Shown here: positions 43,722 to 51,634 of the stretch, in pieces
Position numbering within the stretch: position 1 is the first letter of the stretch
Layout: the number at the start of each line of letters is the position of its first letter
From: Pseudomonas serbica
Lineage (GTDB): Bacteria > Pseudomonadota > Gammaproteobacteria > Pseudomonadales > Pseudomonadaceae
DNA: 64,000 nucleotides
Assembly (NCBI RefSeq): GCF_028823535.1
Contig: NZ_JAQIYM010000001.1
Coordinates: 62,001-126,000, forward strand
Reading direction: 5' to 3'
Notes under the pieces: generated by a model
Told to the model about the DNA's origin: nothing
What the model saw: the letters and a program-made list of their open reading frames with translations, nothing else
Database searches by the model: none
Program-made: the position numbers and the translations under genes

Positions 43722-45017
43722 ATGAAAGTCAAAGGCATCCGCTGGTGGATGGTCGGTCTGGTAACAGTCGGTCTGATCGTCAACTACCTCGCTCGCAATA
43801 CCCTGTCAGTGGCCGCCCCGACCCTGATGAGCGAAATGAACATTTCCACCGAACAGTACTCGCACATCGTCGTTGCCTGGCAGGTTTGCTATGCGCTGAT
43901 GCAACCGGTAGCCGGCTACATCATCGACGCCATCGGCACCAAGATGGGCTTCGCGATTTTTGCTTTCGCCTGGTCGATTGCCTGCGCATTGGCTGCACTG
44001 GCCAGTGGCTGGCAGGGCCTGGCGTTCGTTCGTGGCCTGCTCGGTCTGACGGAAGCGGCAGGCTTGCCGGCAGCCGTCAAAGCCACCACCGAATGGTTTC
44101 CGGCCAAGGAGCGCTCGGTCGCCATCGGCTGGTTCAACATCGGTTCGTCGATCGGCGCACTGCTGGCGCCACCCTTGGTGGTCTGGGCGATCCTGCACAG
44201 TGGCTGGGAACTGGCGTTCCTGATCGTCGGTGGCCTGGGCGTGCTCTGGAGCTTCCTGTGGGTGATCCTCTACAAGCATCCCCGGGATCAAAAGCGCCTG
44301 GGCGATGAAGAGCGCGCCTACATCCTCAGTGGCCAGGAAGAGCATTTCAAGGAGGCGACCACGAAAAAAGGCAGCTGGAAGAAGATCATCGGTAGCCGTA
44401 ACTTCTACGCCATTGCCAGCGCGCGGATCCTTTCCGAGCCGGCCTGGCAGACCTTCAACGCCTGGATTCCGCTGTACCTGATGACCGAGCGGCACATGAA
44501 CATCAAGGAGATCGCGATGTTCGCCTGGCTGCCGTTCCTCGCCGCCGACCTGGGCTGCGTACTCGGTGGCTACCTCAGCCCGTTCTTCCACAAGCATTGC
44601 AAAGTATCGCTGTTCACCTCGCGCAAAATGGTCCTGCTGTTCGGTGCTTCGTGCATGATCGGCCCGGCATGCATCGGCCTCGTCGCCAGCCCGTACACCG
44701 CGATTGCGCTGCTGTGCATCGGCGGCTTCGCCCACCAGACCTTGTCCGGCGCGCTGTATGCGATCACCTCTGACTCGTTCGGCAAAAACGAAGTGGCCAC
44801 CGCTACCGGCATGGGCGGCATGTTCGGCTACCTCGGCGCGGCCGCTTTCACCCTGGTGTTTGGTGTGATGGTGACCAAGATTGGCTACAGCCCGCTGTTC
44901 GTGACCCTGGCGATTTTCGACATCGTCGCCGCGTTCATCGTCTGGACTGTTGCCCGGGAACTCAAGCCACAGCAGGCTGCTCAAAGCCCACAGACCGCCT
45001 TGCAGCCAGCGAGCTGA
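43722..45017 (+). CDS. MFS transporter, anion:cation symporter (hexuronate/sugar-acid) type
   Basis: The 431-residue protein has about 12 membrane helices and the ACS-family opening RWWMVGLVTVGLIVNYLARNTLSVAAPTL, with the loop motif GWFNIGSSIGALLAPPLVVW. Relatives import galacturonate, glucarate, galactonate and similar acids. No catabolic enzyme gene is beside it, so the substrate is open. The start ATG 43722 is the only one compatible with the family N-terminus. The gene has its own strong promoter, a GntR-like operator and a possible Crc site, pointing to a substrate-induced, catabolite-repressed carbon source. Confidence 0.88.
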   Translation: MKVKGIRWWMVGLVTVGLIVNYLARNTLSVAAPTLMSEMNISTEQYSHIVVAWQVCYALMQPVAGYIIDAIGTKMGFAIFAFAWSIACALAALASGWQGLAFVRGLLGLTEAAGLPAAVKATTEWFPAKERSVAIGWFNIGSSIGALLAPPLVVWAILHSGWELAFLIVGGLGVLWSFLWVILYKHPRDQKRLGDEERAYILSGQEEHFKEATTKKGSWKKIIGSRNFYAIASARILSEPAWQTFNAWIPLYLMTERHMNIKEIAMFAWLPFLAADLGCVLGGYLSPFFHKHCKVSLFTSRKMVLLFGASCMIGPACIGLVASPYTAIALLCIGGFAHQTLSGALYAITSDSFGKNEVATATGMGGMFGYLGAAAFTLVFGVMVTKIGYSPLFVTLAIFDIVAAFIVWTVARELKPQQAAQSPQTALQPAS

Positions 45018-45028
45018 AGAAGATCCCC

Positions 45029-45118
45029 TGTAGGAGCGAGCCTGCTCGCGAAAGCGGCGTGTCAGACGGCAATGATGTCGACTGACGCGGCCCCTTCGCG
45101 AGCAAGCTCGCTCCTACA
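45029..45118. repeat. REPIN between the MFS and GST genes
   Basis: Inverted REP units at 45029-45054 and 45094-45118. The spacer includes AATGATGTCGACTGACGC, related to the spacers at 24030-24070 and 59505-59540. Confidence 0.85.
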
Positions 45119-45172
45119 TCATCGCCTCCACACGTTATGCTGCGTGACACCGCCACCGACCGAGTCACTGCC

Positions 45173-45802
45173 ATGTCCACCCCGAGCATGACCCTCTACC
45201 ACAACCCCCTCTCCCCCTTCGTCCGCAAAGTCATGGTGCTGCTGCACGAAACCGGTCAACAGGACCGTGTCGCCTTGCAGAACTGCGTACTCACGCCAGT
45301 CGACCCGGACCAGACACTGATCAACGACAACCCCCTGAGCAAGATCCCCGCCCTGCGCCTGGCCGACGGCAGCATCATCCACGACAGCCGGGTGATCCTC
45401 GATTACCTCGATCACCAGCACGTCGGCAACCCACTGATCCCCCGCGAAGGCTCGGCCCGCTGGCGGCGCCTGACCCTGGCCTCCATGGCCGATGGCATCA
45501 TGGACGCTGCGGTACTGGTCCGTTATGAAGTTGCCCTGCGTGCCCCGGAAAAACACTGGGACCAATGGCTCGACGGCCAGCGCGAGAAAATCCGCCGTGC
45601 CCTGGCCTTGCTGGAAAAAGACGCGATGGCCGAGCTGGCCAGCCATTTCGACGTAGCGGCCATCAGTGTCGCCTGTGCGTTGGGCTATCTGGATCTGCGC
45701 CATCCGGATCTGGACTGGCGGGAGGCAAATCCGCAATTGGCGGCGTGGTATTTCGAAGTGAGCCAGCGACCTTCGATGCTGGCGACGATGCCGAAGGTTT
45801 GA
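45173..45802 (+). CDS. Glutathione S-transferase family protein
   Basis: The 209-residue protein has an N-terminal thioredoxin-like GST domain (about 6-85; LYHNPLSPFVRKVMVLLHE, then NPLSKIPALRLADG and IHDSRVILDYLD) and an all-helical C-terminal domain. Substrate and reaction are unknown. ATG 45137 and ATG 45188 are alternative starts; I took the one that gives a normal N-terminal strand. Confidence 0.85.
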   Translation: MSTPSMTLYHNPLSPFVRKVMVLLHETGQQDRVALQNCVLTPVDPDQTLINDNPLSKIPALRLADGSIIHDSRVILDYLDHQHVGNPLIPREGSARWRRLTLASMADGIMDAAVLVRYEVALRAPEKHWDQWLDGQREKIRRALALLEKDAMAELASHFDVAAISVACALGYLDLRHPDLDWREANPQLAAWYFEVSQRPSMLATMPKV

Positions 45803-45820
45803 CGCAGAAGGCGCCATCAC

Positions 45821-45843
45821 CCTAGTAGTTCTGATAGTAGGCA
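45821..45843 (+). promoter_or_regulatory. Conserved 23-bp element upstream of Rhs orphan A
   Basis: Matches the element at 49111-49133 at 20 of 23 positions, including the identical block CTGATAGTAGGCA. It lies 65 bases before the ATG of the Rhs-core gene, and its twin lies 60 bases before the second one. Function unknown: promoter, operator or recombination site. Confidence 0.65.
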
Positions 45844-45854
45844 AAGCCTGAGAA

Positions 45855-45902
45855 AACTCCGATGCTGAAGCTCCGACTTAAGGGACCTTCAGCATCGGAG
45901 TT
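45855..45902 (+). promoter_or_regulatory. Hairpin burying the ribosome site of Rhs orphan A
   Basis: AACTCCGATGCTGAAG (45855-45870) and its exact complement (45887-45902) form a 16-bp stem with a 16-base loop. The only Shine-Dalgarno-like GGAG (45897-45900), eight bases before the ATG, lies inside the right arm. If the leader folds, translation should be blocked. Confidence 0.65.
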
Positions 45903-45908
45903 CAACCC

Positions 45909-46778
45909 ATGCCTACGTCTTCACGCAAGACCATTCTGCTGGCAACTGATCAACAGCAGTCGGTGCTGAATGCACTGGATACGACGCAAAACCATCCCCT
46001 CGCCTATTCACCCTACGGCCACCGCCCCCCTGGAAACGGCTTGCTCAGCTTGCTCGGTTTTAACGGTGAACTGCCGGATTCGGTGACTGGGCATTATCAT
46101 TTGGGGAAAGGGTATCGGCAGTTCAATCCGGTTTTGATGCGGTTTAACAGTCCGGATAGTTGGAGTCCGTTTGGCAGTGGAGGAATCAATGCATATGCAT
46201 ATTGCAATGGAGAGCCAGTACTTGGAACAGACCCAACAGGGCACTCAAATATATTCATGAGCGCTTGGAAAGGCTTTAAAAATACCTTTTTTGGAAGGAT
46301 CCCAAAAAGACAAAGAACACGGACACCTGTTGCTACACCCACCGCAGCGACATCACAAACCTCTATCAACCCACACCATCCAAAAAACGCCTCGACCTTC
46401 GACTTCGACAATTTATCCGAAGCAAAAAAACAACCAAATCGCCAGATACAAGGCAGGAAAAACTTCCCCCCGCAGCCTGAAGCAAGTGCAAAAAGCATCG
46501 CAATTGCAGCCAATGAGAAGCCCACAAAGGCAAAGTTAAAGTTAAAGTTAAAGTTAAAGTTAAAGTTAAATCAATCAGAACCCACTAGTCACATACAACA
46601 TAACAACCTACTAGCGACCACTCAGAATGAATATATTAAATCTGCACCACTCGAAAAGTTAATTGCGGGTTATTACGAACTATCGAAGAACATGGAACGG
46701 CCGGGGCCTTCACGCCAAATACAAGAATTATCAGCCTTAGAAAATGAAATTATCCGCCGCACAAATAAACAGATCTAA
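45909..46778 (+). CDS. Orphan Rhs-core protein A with low-complexity tail
   Basis: The 289-residue protein has a short Rhs repeat-associated core (about 8-113; YSPYGHRPPGNGLLSLLGFNGE, LMRFNSPDSWSP and the closing DPTGHSN), followed by a polar Lys/Asn/Gln-rich C-terminal region. That tail includes a Lys-Leu repeat encoded by the hexanucleotide tract at 46532. The tail is markedly AT-richer than the core, the usual mark of an exchangeable Rhs tip. The long YD-repeat shell of a full Rhs protein is missing, as is a VgrG or PAAR partner. No immunity gene is obvious. It lacks about 75 N-terminal residues that its relative at 49194 has. Toxin activity is conjecture. Confidence 0.75.
   Translation: MPTSSRKTILLATDQQQSVLNALDTTQNHPLAYSPYGHRPPGNGLLSLLGFNGELPDSVTGHYHLGKGYRQFNPVLMRFNSPDSWSPFGSGGINAYAYCNGEPVLGTDPTGHSNIFMSAWKGFKNTFFGRIPKRQRTRTPVATPTAATSQTSINPHHPKNASTFDFDNLSEAKKQPNRQIQGRKNFPPQPEASAKSIAIAANEKPTKAKLKLKLKLKLKLNQSEPTSHIQHNNLLATTQNEYIKSAPLEKLIAGYYELSKNMERPGPSRQIQELSALENEIIRRTNKQI
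46532..46570 (+). repeat. Hexanucleotide tandem repeat (AAAGTT), 6.5 copies
   Basis: A perfect 39-base tract inside the Rhs orphan A gene encodes alternating Lys-Leu. Gain or loss of one unit would add or remove two residues without changing frame. Confidence 0.95.
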
Positions 46779-46831
46779 AGAAGCTGAAGTTTAGTTGAGC
46801 GGGTGAACGGTCATGGTTGATGCGATGTCAT

Positions 46832-47338
46832 TCAACAATCCGGCTTGTCCGCCGTAAACCGCCGAGCCGGATTCACCGCCGCGCCAAATTCACGCAACGC
46901 CTTCGCACCAATCAACAGAGGGTAATTAAAGCTGCTGCGGTCTGTCAGATTGACCTCAACCGTGCGTTTGACATTGCCCAGGCACAATTCCAGATCGACC
47001 ACCGGACGCTTGGTGGGCGCGATCACTTCGCTGTCATCCTCGTCCTCTTCGGAACGGGTCTTGATCTTGCTGATGCGCGCAACCTTATGTTCATAGACCT
47101 TGTTGCTCGCACCCTTGGTAGCCAGGCGGAAACGCACCCAATCTTCACCATCGCGAGTGAAGGTTTCGATGTCCTTGGCCGACAGCGAAGCGGTCAGGGC
47201 GCCGGTGTCCATTTTCGCCTTTAGTACTTCACCGCCGATTTCCGGCAGCGCGATGTATTCGTAGCGACCGTACAGGGTCGGCTCGGCGGCCATGACCGGC
47301 AGGGCGAGGAGTGAAAGCAATGCTAGAAGGGATCTCAC
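46832..47338 (-). CDS. Secreted retropepsin-like (ATP-dependent zinc protease family) protein
   Basis: The 168-residue protein starts with a signal peptide (about 1-18, ending VMAAEP) and contains the aspartic-protease-like motif KMDTGALTAS with D44-T45-G46, plus NYPLLIGAKAL. This is the family labelled ATP-dependent zinc protease (PF05618), whose members are structurally retropepsin-like. The export signal argues against ATP dependence. The acidic run SEEDEDD near 100 is a typical insert. A single-domain protein of this type would act in the periplasm, perhaps as a dimer. Its partner is not known. Confidence 0.85.
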   Translation of the reverse strand: MRSLLALLSLLALPVMAAEPTLYGRYEYIALPEIGGEVLKAKMDTGALTASLSAKDIETFTRDGEDWVRFRLATKGASNKVYEHKVARISKIKTRSEEDEDDSEVIAPTKRPVVDLELCLGNVKRTVEVNLTDRSSFNYPLLIGAKALREFGAAVNPARRFTADKPDC

Positions 47339-47504
47339 GTACTGGGTGTCCTTGAGGGAAGAGGCAGCGAAATTTTAGACCGTTGTTGAGCTGATCGTTC
47401 CCACGAGGTTAACGGTTCAAAGGTGAAACATTCGTCAGCAGCGATTTGGCCTGTCGCTCGAAGCTGCTTATCATGGCGCGCCCAAACGCTTCCAAGAGTT
47501 ATTT

Positions 47505-48392
47505 ATGCGCCGCCTGCTCACCGGCTGTTTCGTTGCCCTGCTGCTGTTACTCAACACCCTGGTCCTGATCGGGCCGCTGATGGTGTTTGCCTTGCTCAAG
47601 CTGGTCCTGCCCGGGCGCTTTCGCGATTACGCCTCCTGGGCGGTGATGTGGATTGCCGAGACCTGGTCGGAAATCGACAAGCTGATCTTTCGCCTGTGCA
47701 TTCCCACGCAATGGGACATTCGCGGCGGCGACGATCTGCGGCGTGACACTTCGTATCTGGTGATCAGCAACCATCAATCCTGGGTCGATATCCCGGCACT
47801 GATCCAGACGCTGAACCGCCGCACACCATTCTTCAAATTCTTCCTCAAGAAAGAACTGATCTGGGTGCCGTTCCTGGGCCTGGCGTGGTGGGCGCTGGAT
47901 TACCCGTTCATGAAGCGCTACAGCAAGGCATTTCTGGCCAGGCATCCGGAGTTGGCGGGCAAGGATCTGGAGATCACCAGGCAAGCCTGCGAGTTGTTCA
48001 AGCGCCAGCCGGTGACGGTGGTCAATTACCTGGAAGGCACCCGTTTCACTGCGGCCAAAAGCGCTCAGCAGCAATCACCGTTCACCCACCTGCTCAAGCC
48101 CAAGGCCGGTGGCGTGGCGTTTGTATTGGCGGCGCTGGGTGAACAGCTGGATGCGATTCTCGACGTGACCGTGGTGTATCCGCAGCCGGCGATTCCGGGG
48201 TTCTGGGACTTGATCAGCGGTAACGTGCCGCGGGTCATCATCGACATCACGACCCGCGAGCTAGACCCGGCGCTGTGGCAGGGCGATTACGAAAACGATC
48301 CGCTGTTTCGCGAGAAGGTCCAGAACTGGGTCAACCAGCTCTGGATCGAGAAGGATCGACGCATCGACGATTTGCGCGCTGAACGTCGCTGA
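47505..48392 (+). CDS. YihG-like lysophospholipid acyltransferase (PlsC family)
   Basis: The 295-residue membrane enzyme has one or two N-terminal helices (about 7-35) and the acyltransferase motif NHQSWVD (HX4D: H90, D95), with the second motif EGTRFT near 175. It should transfer an acyl chain to a lysophospholipid, possibly with preference for polyunsaturated chains as shown for E. coli YihG. The TATTT leader has no strong ribosome site besides AAGAG. It converges on the DUF2780 gene, whose stop is adjacent. Confidence 0.88.
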   Translation: MRRLLTGCFVALLLLLNTLVLIGPLMVFALLKLVLPGRFRDYASWAVMWIAETWSEIDKLIFRLCIPTQWDIRGGDDLRRDTSYLVISNHQSWVDIPALIQTLNRRTPFFKFFLKKELIWVPFLGLAWWALDYPFMKRYSKAFLARHPELAGKDLEITRQACELFKRQPVTVVNYLEGTRFTAAKSAQQQSPFTHLLKPKAGGVAFVLAALGEQLDAILDVTVVYPQPAIPGFWDLISGNVPRVIIDITTRELDPALWQGDYENDPLFREKVQNWVNQLWIEKDRRIDDLRAERR

Positions 48393-48971
48393 TCAACTGC
48401 CGATTCCACTGCTGATAGCAGTGCTTGTGCCGGCACCCCAAATGCCACCCAGGCTTTGCAGCAGCGAACCGCCGACACCCTGCTGACCGAAGTATTGCAG
48501 GATCACCGGCGCAAACACGCCGATCATGCCGGTGTCCATGCCCAGGGCGCTGAAGGCGTTGTTCAGGTCATTGGTGTCCTTGACGTTGCCCAGGGCGTTA
48601 TCCAGCCCTGCGGTTTTGCCGGTCGCACCCAGCAAACCAGCGAGCGCGCCCAGCTCACCGCCGCCCGACAGTGTGTCGATCCCCGGCACGCTTTTGGCCA
48701 GTTCCGAATAATCGGTCGAGCTCAGTTGATTCTTCGCCAGCCCCAGCATCGCCCCGGCGCCGCCGACGGCTTGTTGTGGCGTCACATTCAGTTGGCTGAG
48801 CGCGCCCAGCAGGTCCGCAGTCTCCGAAGTCGGCGCGGCCTCTGTGGCCGCGTTGCCGCCCTTCATCCCCGCAATGGCATTGGCCGCATCGCTCAGGCTG
48901 AACTGTGCGAAGACCGGGCTGGCCACCAGGATCATCAGCGAAGCCAGTACAAAACCGCGTGAAATCTTCAT
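48393..48971 (-). CDS. DUF2780-family exported protein
   Basis: The 192-residue protein has a signal peptide (about 1-22, cleavage after VFAQ). A Gly/Ala/Leu-rich remainder follows (AGAMLGLAKNQLS, LGALAGLLGATGK, GVGGSLLQSLGGIWG), the composition of the DUF2780 family (also called YcgR-unrelated VcgC/VcgE). Start 48971 has GAGGATG upstream. Function unknown; it is probably periplasmic or outer-membrane associated. Confidence 0.78.
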   Translation of the reverse strand: MKISRGFVLASLMILVASPVFAQFSLSDAANAIAGMKGGNAATEAAPTSETADLLGALSQLNVTPQQAVGGAGAMLGLAKNQLSSTDYSELAKSVPGIDTLSGGGELGALAGLLGATGKTAGLDNALGNVKDTNDLNNAFSALGMDTGMIGVFAPVILQYFGQQGVGGSLLQSLGGIWGAGTSTAISSGIGS

Positions 48972-49110
48972 CCAGACATCCTCTTGTGCCATGAAAACGC
49001 CCGGCTCCGGGCGCAAAGCTGCCGGTTTGACCGGGTATGCACGGGCATGTTCCTCAGGCACGCGCCCATTTTCAACCCGCTCGTCGCAACGCGGCTCAGA
49101 AGGCGATAAA

Positions 49111-49133
49111 CCTATCAGATCTGATAGTAGGCA
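49111..49133 (+). promoter_or_regulatory. Conserved 23-bp element upstream of Rhs orphan B
   Basis: Twin of the element at 45821. Here the left part forms a perfect 16-bp palindrome, CTATCAGATCTGATAG (49112-49127), which is only partly kept in copy A. Confidence 0.65.
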
Positions 49134-49160
49134 GTCTGGGTCAGTTGCGTCACAGTAATC

Positions 49161-49183
49161 CCTGAATCGACTAACCTTTCAGG
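49161..49183 (+). promoter_or_regulatory. Small hairpin overlapping the ribosome site of Rhs orphan B
   Basis: CCTGAA (49161-49166) pairs with TTCAGG (49178-49183) across 11 bases. The right arm covers the first bases of the Shine-Dalgarno sequence AGGAAG (49181-49186). It is shorter than the hairpin of orphan A but in the same place. Confidence 0.5.
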
Positions 49184-49193
49184 AAGTCCGGCC

Positions 49194-50183
49194 ATGCTGC
49201 CCAATCGAGAAGCGCTGCTCTGTCGTTATCACTATGACCCGTTGGATCGACTGATTAACAGCACTACGTCGGTGTCGGCAAACACAAAGCGTTTCTACCT
49301 GAAAGATCGCCTGGCCACCGAGATTCAAGGTGCGATGCAGCGTTCGATCATGCAGCACGAAGATAAATTGCTAGCGCAGCAGCATAGCCACAACGACACC
49401 CTGCAAACCCGTTTGCTCGCAACCGACCAACAATGCTCAGTGTTGAACGTGCTCGATGCCGGCCCACTTCATTCCTTCGCCTACACCCCCTATGGTCATC
49501 GTGCACTGGAAAGCGGCTTGCTCAGCCTGCTCGGCTTCAATGGCGAACGGCCGGATTCGGTGACCGGGTGTTATTTGTTGGGGAATGGTTATCGGGCGTT
49601 CAACCCGGTGCTGATGAGGTTTAACAGTCCGGACAGTTGGAGTCCGTTTTGGCAAGGGGGATTGAATGCATATGCTTATTGCGGGGGAGATCCGAGGAAT
49701 CAGCGAGATCCAACTGGACACTCATTTTGGCTGACGAGGCTGTTCAAGGGCATTGGTAATATATTTGGGCTTAGACAGGCATCGCCGACTCGTACTGTTA
49801 GTATTGCCAGCACCCGTAGTACGATGAGTTTGGCAGATGAGCTACAACCACCTGCGTATTTTCCGCATCACGCACCACCTTCGTACACTCCCCCCTCATC
49901 AAGTATGCCTTCCACCACACAATGGAGCTTGCCCTCACCAGTGGGACGTAGAACTTCATCAGCGAGCATTAGCAGCAGCAATGACAGCATCCACCTAGGA
50001 ATATCTGGTCTGGAAGCGCCGCGACTCAAATCTTCATTCCCAAGTTCACCACCTACTGACCCACCTACTTATAGTGCGTCTCAAACAACCACCGCTCGGG
50101 AGATCATAACTAGCTTTGCCGTTGAAACAGTAAAGCCACGTCGAATTGAAGTCCTAAAACGAATTCGTAGAACCAACACATAA
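49194..50183 (+). CDS. Orphan Rhs-core protein B with Ser/Pro-rich tail
   Basis: The 329-residue protein begins with part of a YD repeat (about 10-60; YHYDPLDRLINST, FYLKDRLATEIQG), then an Rhs core (about 75-178) closely matching orphan A, ending at RDPTGHS. The tail (180-329) is Ser/Pro/Thr-rich and unrelated to that of A. Lack of a shell and of secretion partners suggests a broken-off cassette or an intracellular Rhs tip. The AT-shift across the core/tail boundary fits tip exchange. A clear terminator follows. Confidence 0.75.
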   Translation: MLPNREALLCRYHYDPLDRLINSTTSVSANTKRFYLKDRLATEIQGAMQRSIMQHEDKLLAQQHSHNDTLQTRLLATDQQCSVLNVLDAGPLHSFAYTPYGHRALESGLLSLLGFNGERPDSVTGCYLLGNGYRAFNPVLMRFNSPDSWSPFWQGGLNAYAYCGGDPRNQRDPTGHSFWLTRLFKGIGNIFGLRQASPTRTVSIASTRSTMSLADELQPPAYFPHHAPPSYTPPSSSMPSTTQWSLPSPVGRRTSSASISSSNDSIHLGISGLEAPRLKSSFPSSPPTDPPTYSASQTTTAREIITSFAVETVKPRRIEVLKRIRRTNT

Positions 50184-50187
50184 GTAC

Positions 50188-50217
50188 AAAAAAGGGCGAC
50201 CTCAAGTCGCCCTTTTT
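50188..50217. terminator. Bidirectional terminator between Rhs orphan B and fdhA
   Basis: AAAAAAGGGCGAC, loop CTCAA, GTCGCCCTTTTT. A perfect stem with runs of A and T on both sides ends the two convergent transcripts. Confidence 0.93.
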
Positions 50218-50229
50218 CACCTACATTTC

Positions 50230-51429
50230 TTACGCCGCACTAAACAACTTATGCGGATCAATCACAAACTTCTTCGGCACACCCGCATCAAACTCGCCAT
50301 AACCTTCCGGCGCTTGATCCAGGCTGATCACCTGCACACCCACCACTTCAGCAATGTTGATGCGGTCCCACATGATCGCCTGCATCAGCTGGCGGTTGTA
50401 CTTCATGACCGGGGTCTGGCCGGTGTGGAAGCTGTGGGATTTGGCCCAGCCCAGGCCGAAGCGGATGCTCAGGCTGCCCATTTTCGCGGCGGCATCCACA
50501 GCACCTGGATCTTCGGTGACGTAGAGGCCAGGGATGCCGATCTTGCCGGCCACGCGCACCACGCCCATCAGCGAGTTGAGCACGGTGGCCGGGGCTTCGT
50601 GCTTGACGCCGTCATGGCCGTGGCCGCGGGCTTCGAAGCCTACGGCGTCGATGGCGCAATCCACTTCCGGTTCGCCCAGCAGCGCAGCGATCTGTTCGTG
50701 CAGCGGGGTGTCGGAGGACAGGTCGGCGATTTCGAAACCCTGGGCCTTGGCGTGGGCCAGGCGGATGGTATTGACGTCACCGACGATGACCACCGCCGCG
50801 CCCAGCAGGCGAGCGGATGCGGCGGCGGCCAGGCCGACCGGGCCGGCGCCAGCGATGTACACGGTGCTGCCTGGGCCAACGCCGGCCGTTACGGCACCGT
50901 GGTAGCCGGTTGGAAGGATGTCGGAGAGGCAGGTCAGGTCGCGGATTTTCTCCATGGCCCGGTCGCGGTCCGGCAGTTTCAGCAGGTTGAAGTCGGCGTA
51001 CGGCACCATGGCGTATTCAGCCTGGCCACCGGTCCAGTCACCCATGTCGACGTAACCGTAGGCACCGCCCGGACGGGCCGGGTTGACGCTCAGGCACACG
51101 CCGGTGTGCATTTCCTTGCAGGAACGGCAGCGCCCGCAAGCCACGTTGAACGGCACGGACACCAGGTCGCCGATCTGCAGGTTCTCGACGTCGCTGCCCT
51201 TCTCGATCACTTCACCGGTGATTTCGTGGCCCAGTACCAGGCCGGTTTGCGCAGTGGTACGACCGCGCACCATGTGCTGGTCAGAACCACAGATGTTGGT
51301 GGAAACCACACGCAGGATGACGGCGTGGTTGATCTTCCTGCCGCGCGGGTCCTGCATTTTCGGATAGTCGATTTTCTGTACTTCGACCTTGCCAGCGCCG
51401 AGATACACCACACCACGATTGCCAGACAT
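50230..51429 (-). CDS. fdhA: Glutathione-independent formaldehyde dehydrogenase
   Basis: This 399-residue zinc alcohol-dehydrogenase-type enzyme oxidises formaldehyde to formate with NAD as a dismutase-like tight-cofactor enzyme. Catalytic zinc residues C47 and H68, and structural zinc cysteines C98, C101, C104 and C112 (CGRCRSCKEMHTGVC), match P. putida FdhA. The NAD loop is VYIAGAGPVGLAAA. It is the last gene of glyA-soxBDAG-purU-fdhA and would consume the formaldehyde released by sarcosine oxidase. It is separated from purU by a REPIN. Confidence 0.96.
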   Translation of the reverse strand: MSGNRGVVYLGAGKVEVQKIDYPKMQDPRGRKINHAVILRVVSTNICGSDQHMVRGRTTAQTGLVLGHEITGEVIEKGSDVENLQIGDLVSVPFNVACGRCRSCKEMHTGVCLSVNPARPGGAYGYVDMGDWTGGQAEYAMVPYADFNLLKLPDRDRAMEKIRDLTCLSDILPTGYHGAVTAGVGPGSTVYIAGAGPVGLAAAASARLLGAAVVIVGDVNTIRLAHAKAQGFEIADLSSDTPLHEQIAALLGEPEVDCAIDAVGFEARGHGHDGVKHEAPATVLNSLMGVVRVAGKIGIPGLYVTEDPGAVDAAAKMGSLSIRFGLGWAKSHSFHTGQTPVMKYNRQLMQAIMWDRINIAEVVGVQVISLDQAPEGYGEFDAGVPKKFVIDPHKLFSAA

Positions 51430-51534
51430 GCTTTCACCTCGCTGTTGTTTTTATGTAGCGGTCGCGTCGCCATGAAGCGGCGGCGCGTTGATTGCTCTGG
51501 TTGTTGCCTGTGTGTCTTGTGTTGCCTGATAGGG

Positions 51535-51630
51535 CTTCTTCGCGAGCAGGCTCGCTCCCACAGTTGATCGGGGGTGTACACAAGTCTGTGACCAACACAA
51601 AACCTGTGGGAGCGAGCCTGCTCGCGAAAG
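51535..51630. repeat. REPIN between purU and fdhA
   Basis: Inverted REP units (51537-51563 and 51604-51630, core GAGCGAGCCTGCTCGC and complement) lie between two genes of the same operon, within about 200 gene-free bases. Confidence 0.87.
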
Positions 51631-51634
51631 CGAA

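Noticed and set aside
46532..46570. Phase-variable on/off switch by the AAAGTT tract
   Set aside because: The unit length is six bases, so copy changes never shift the frame.
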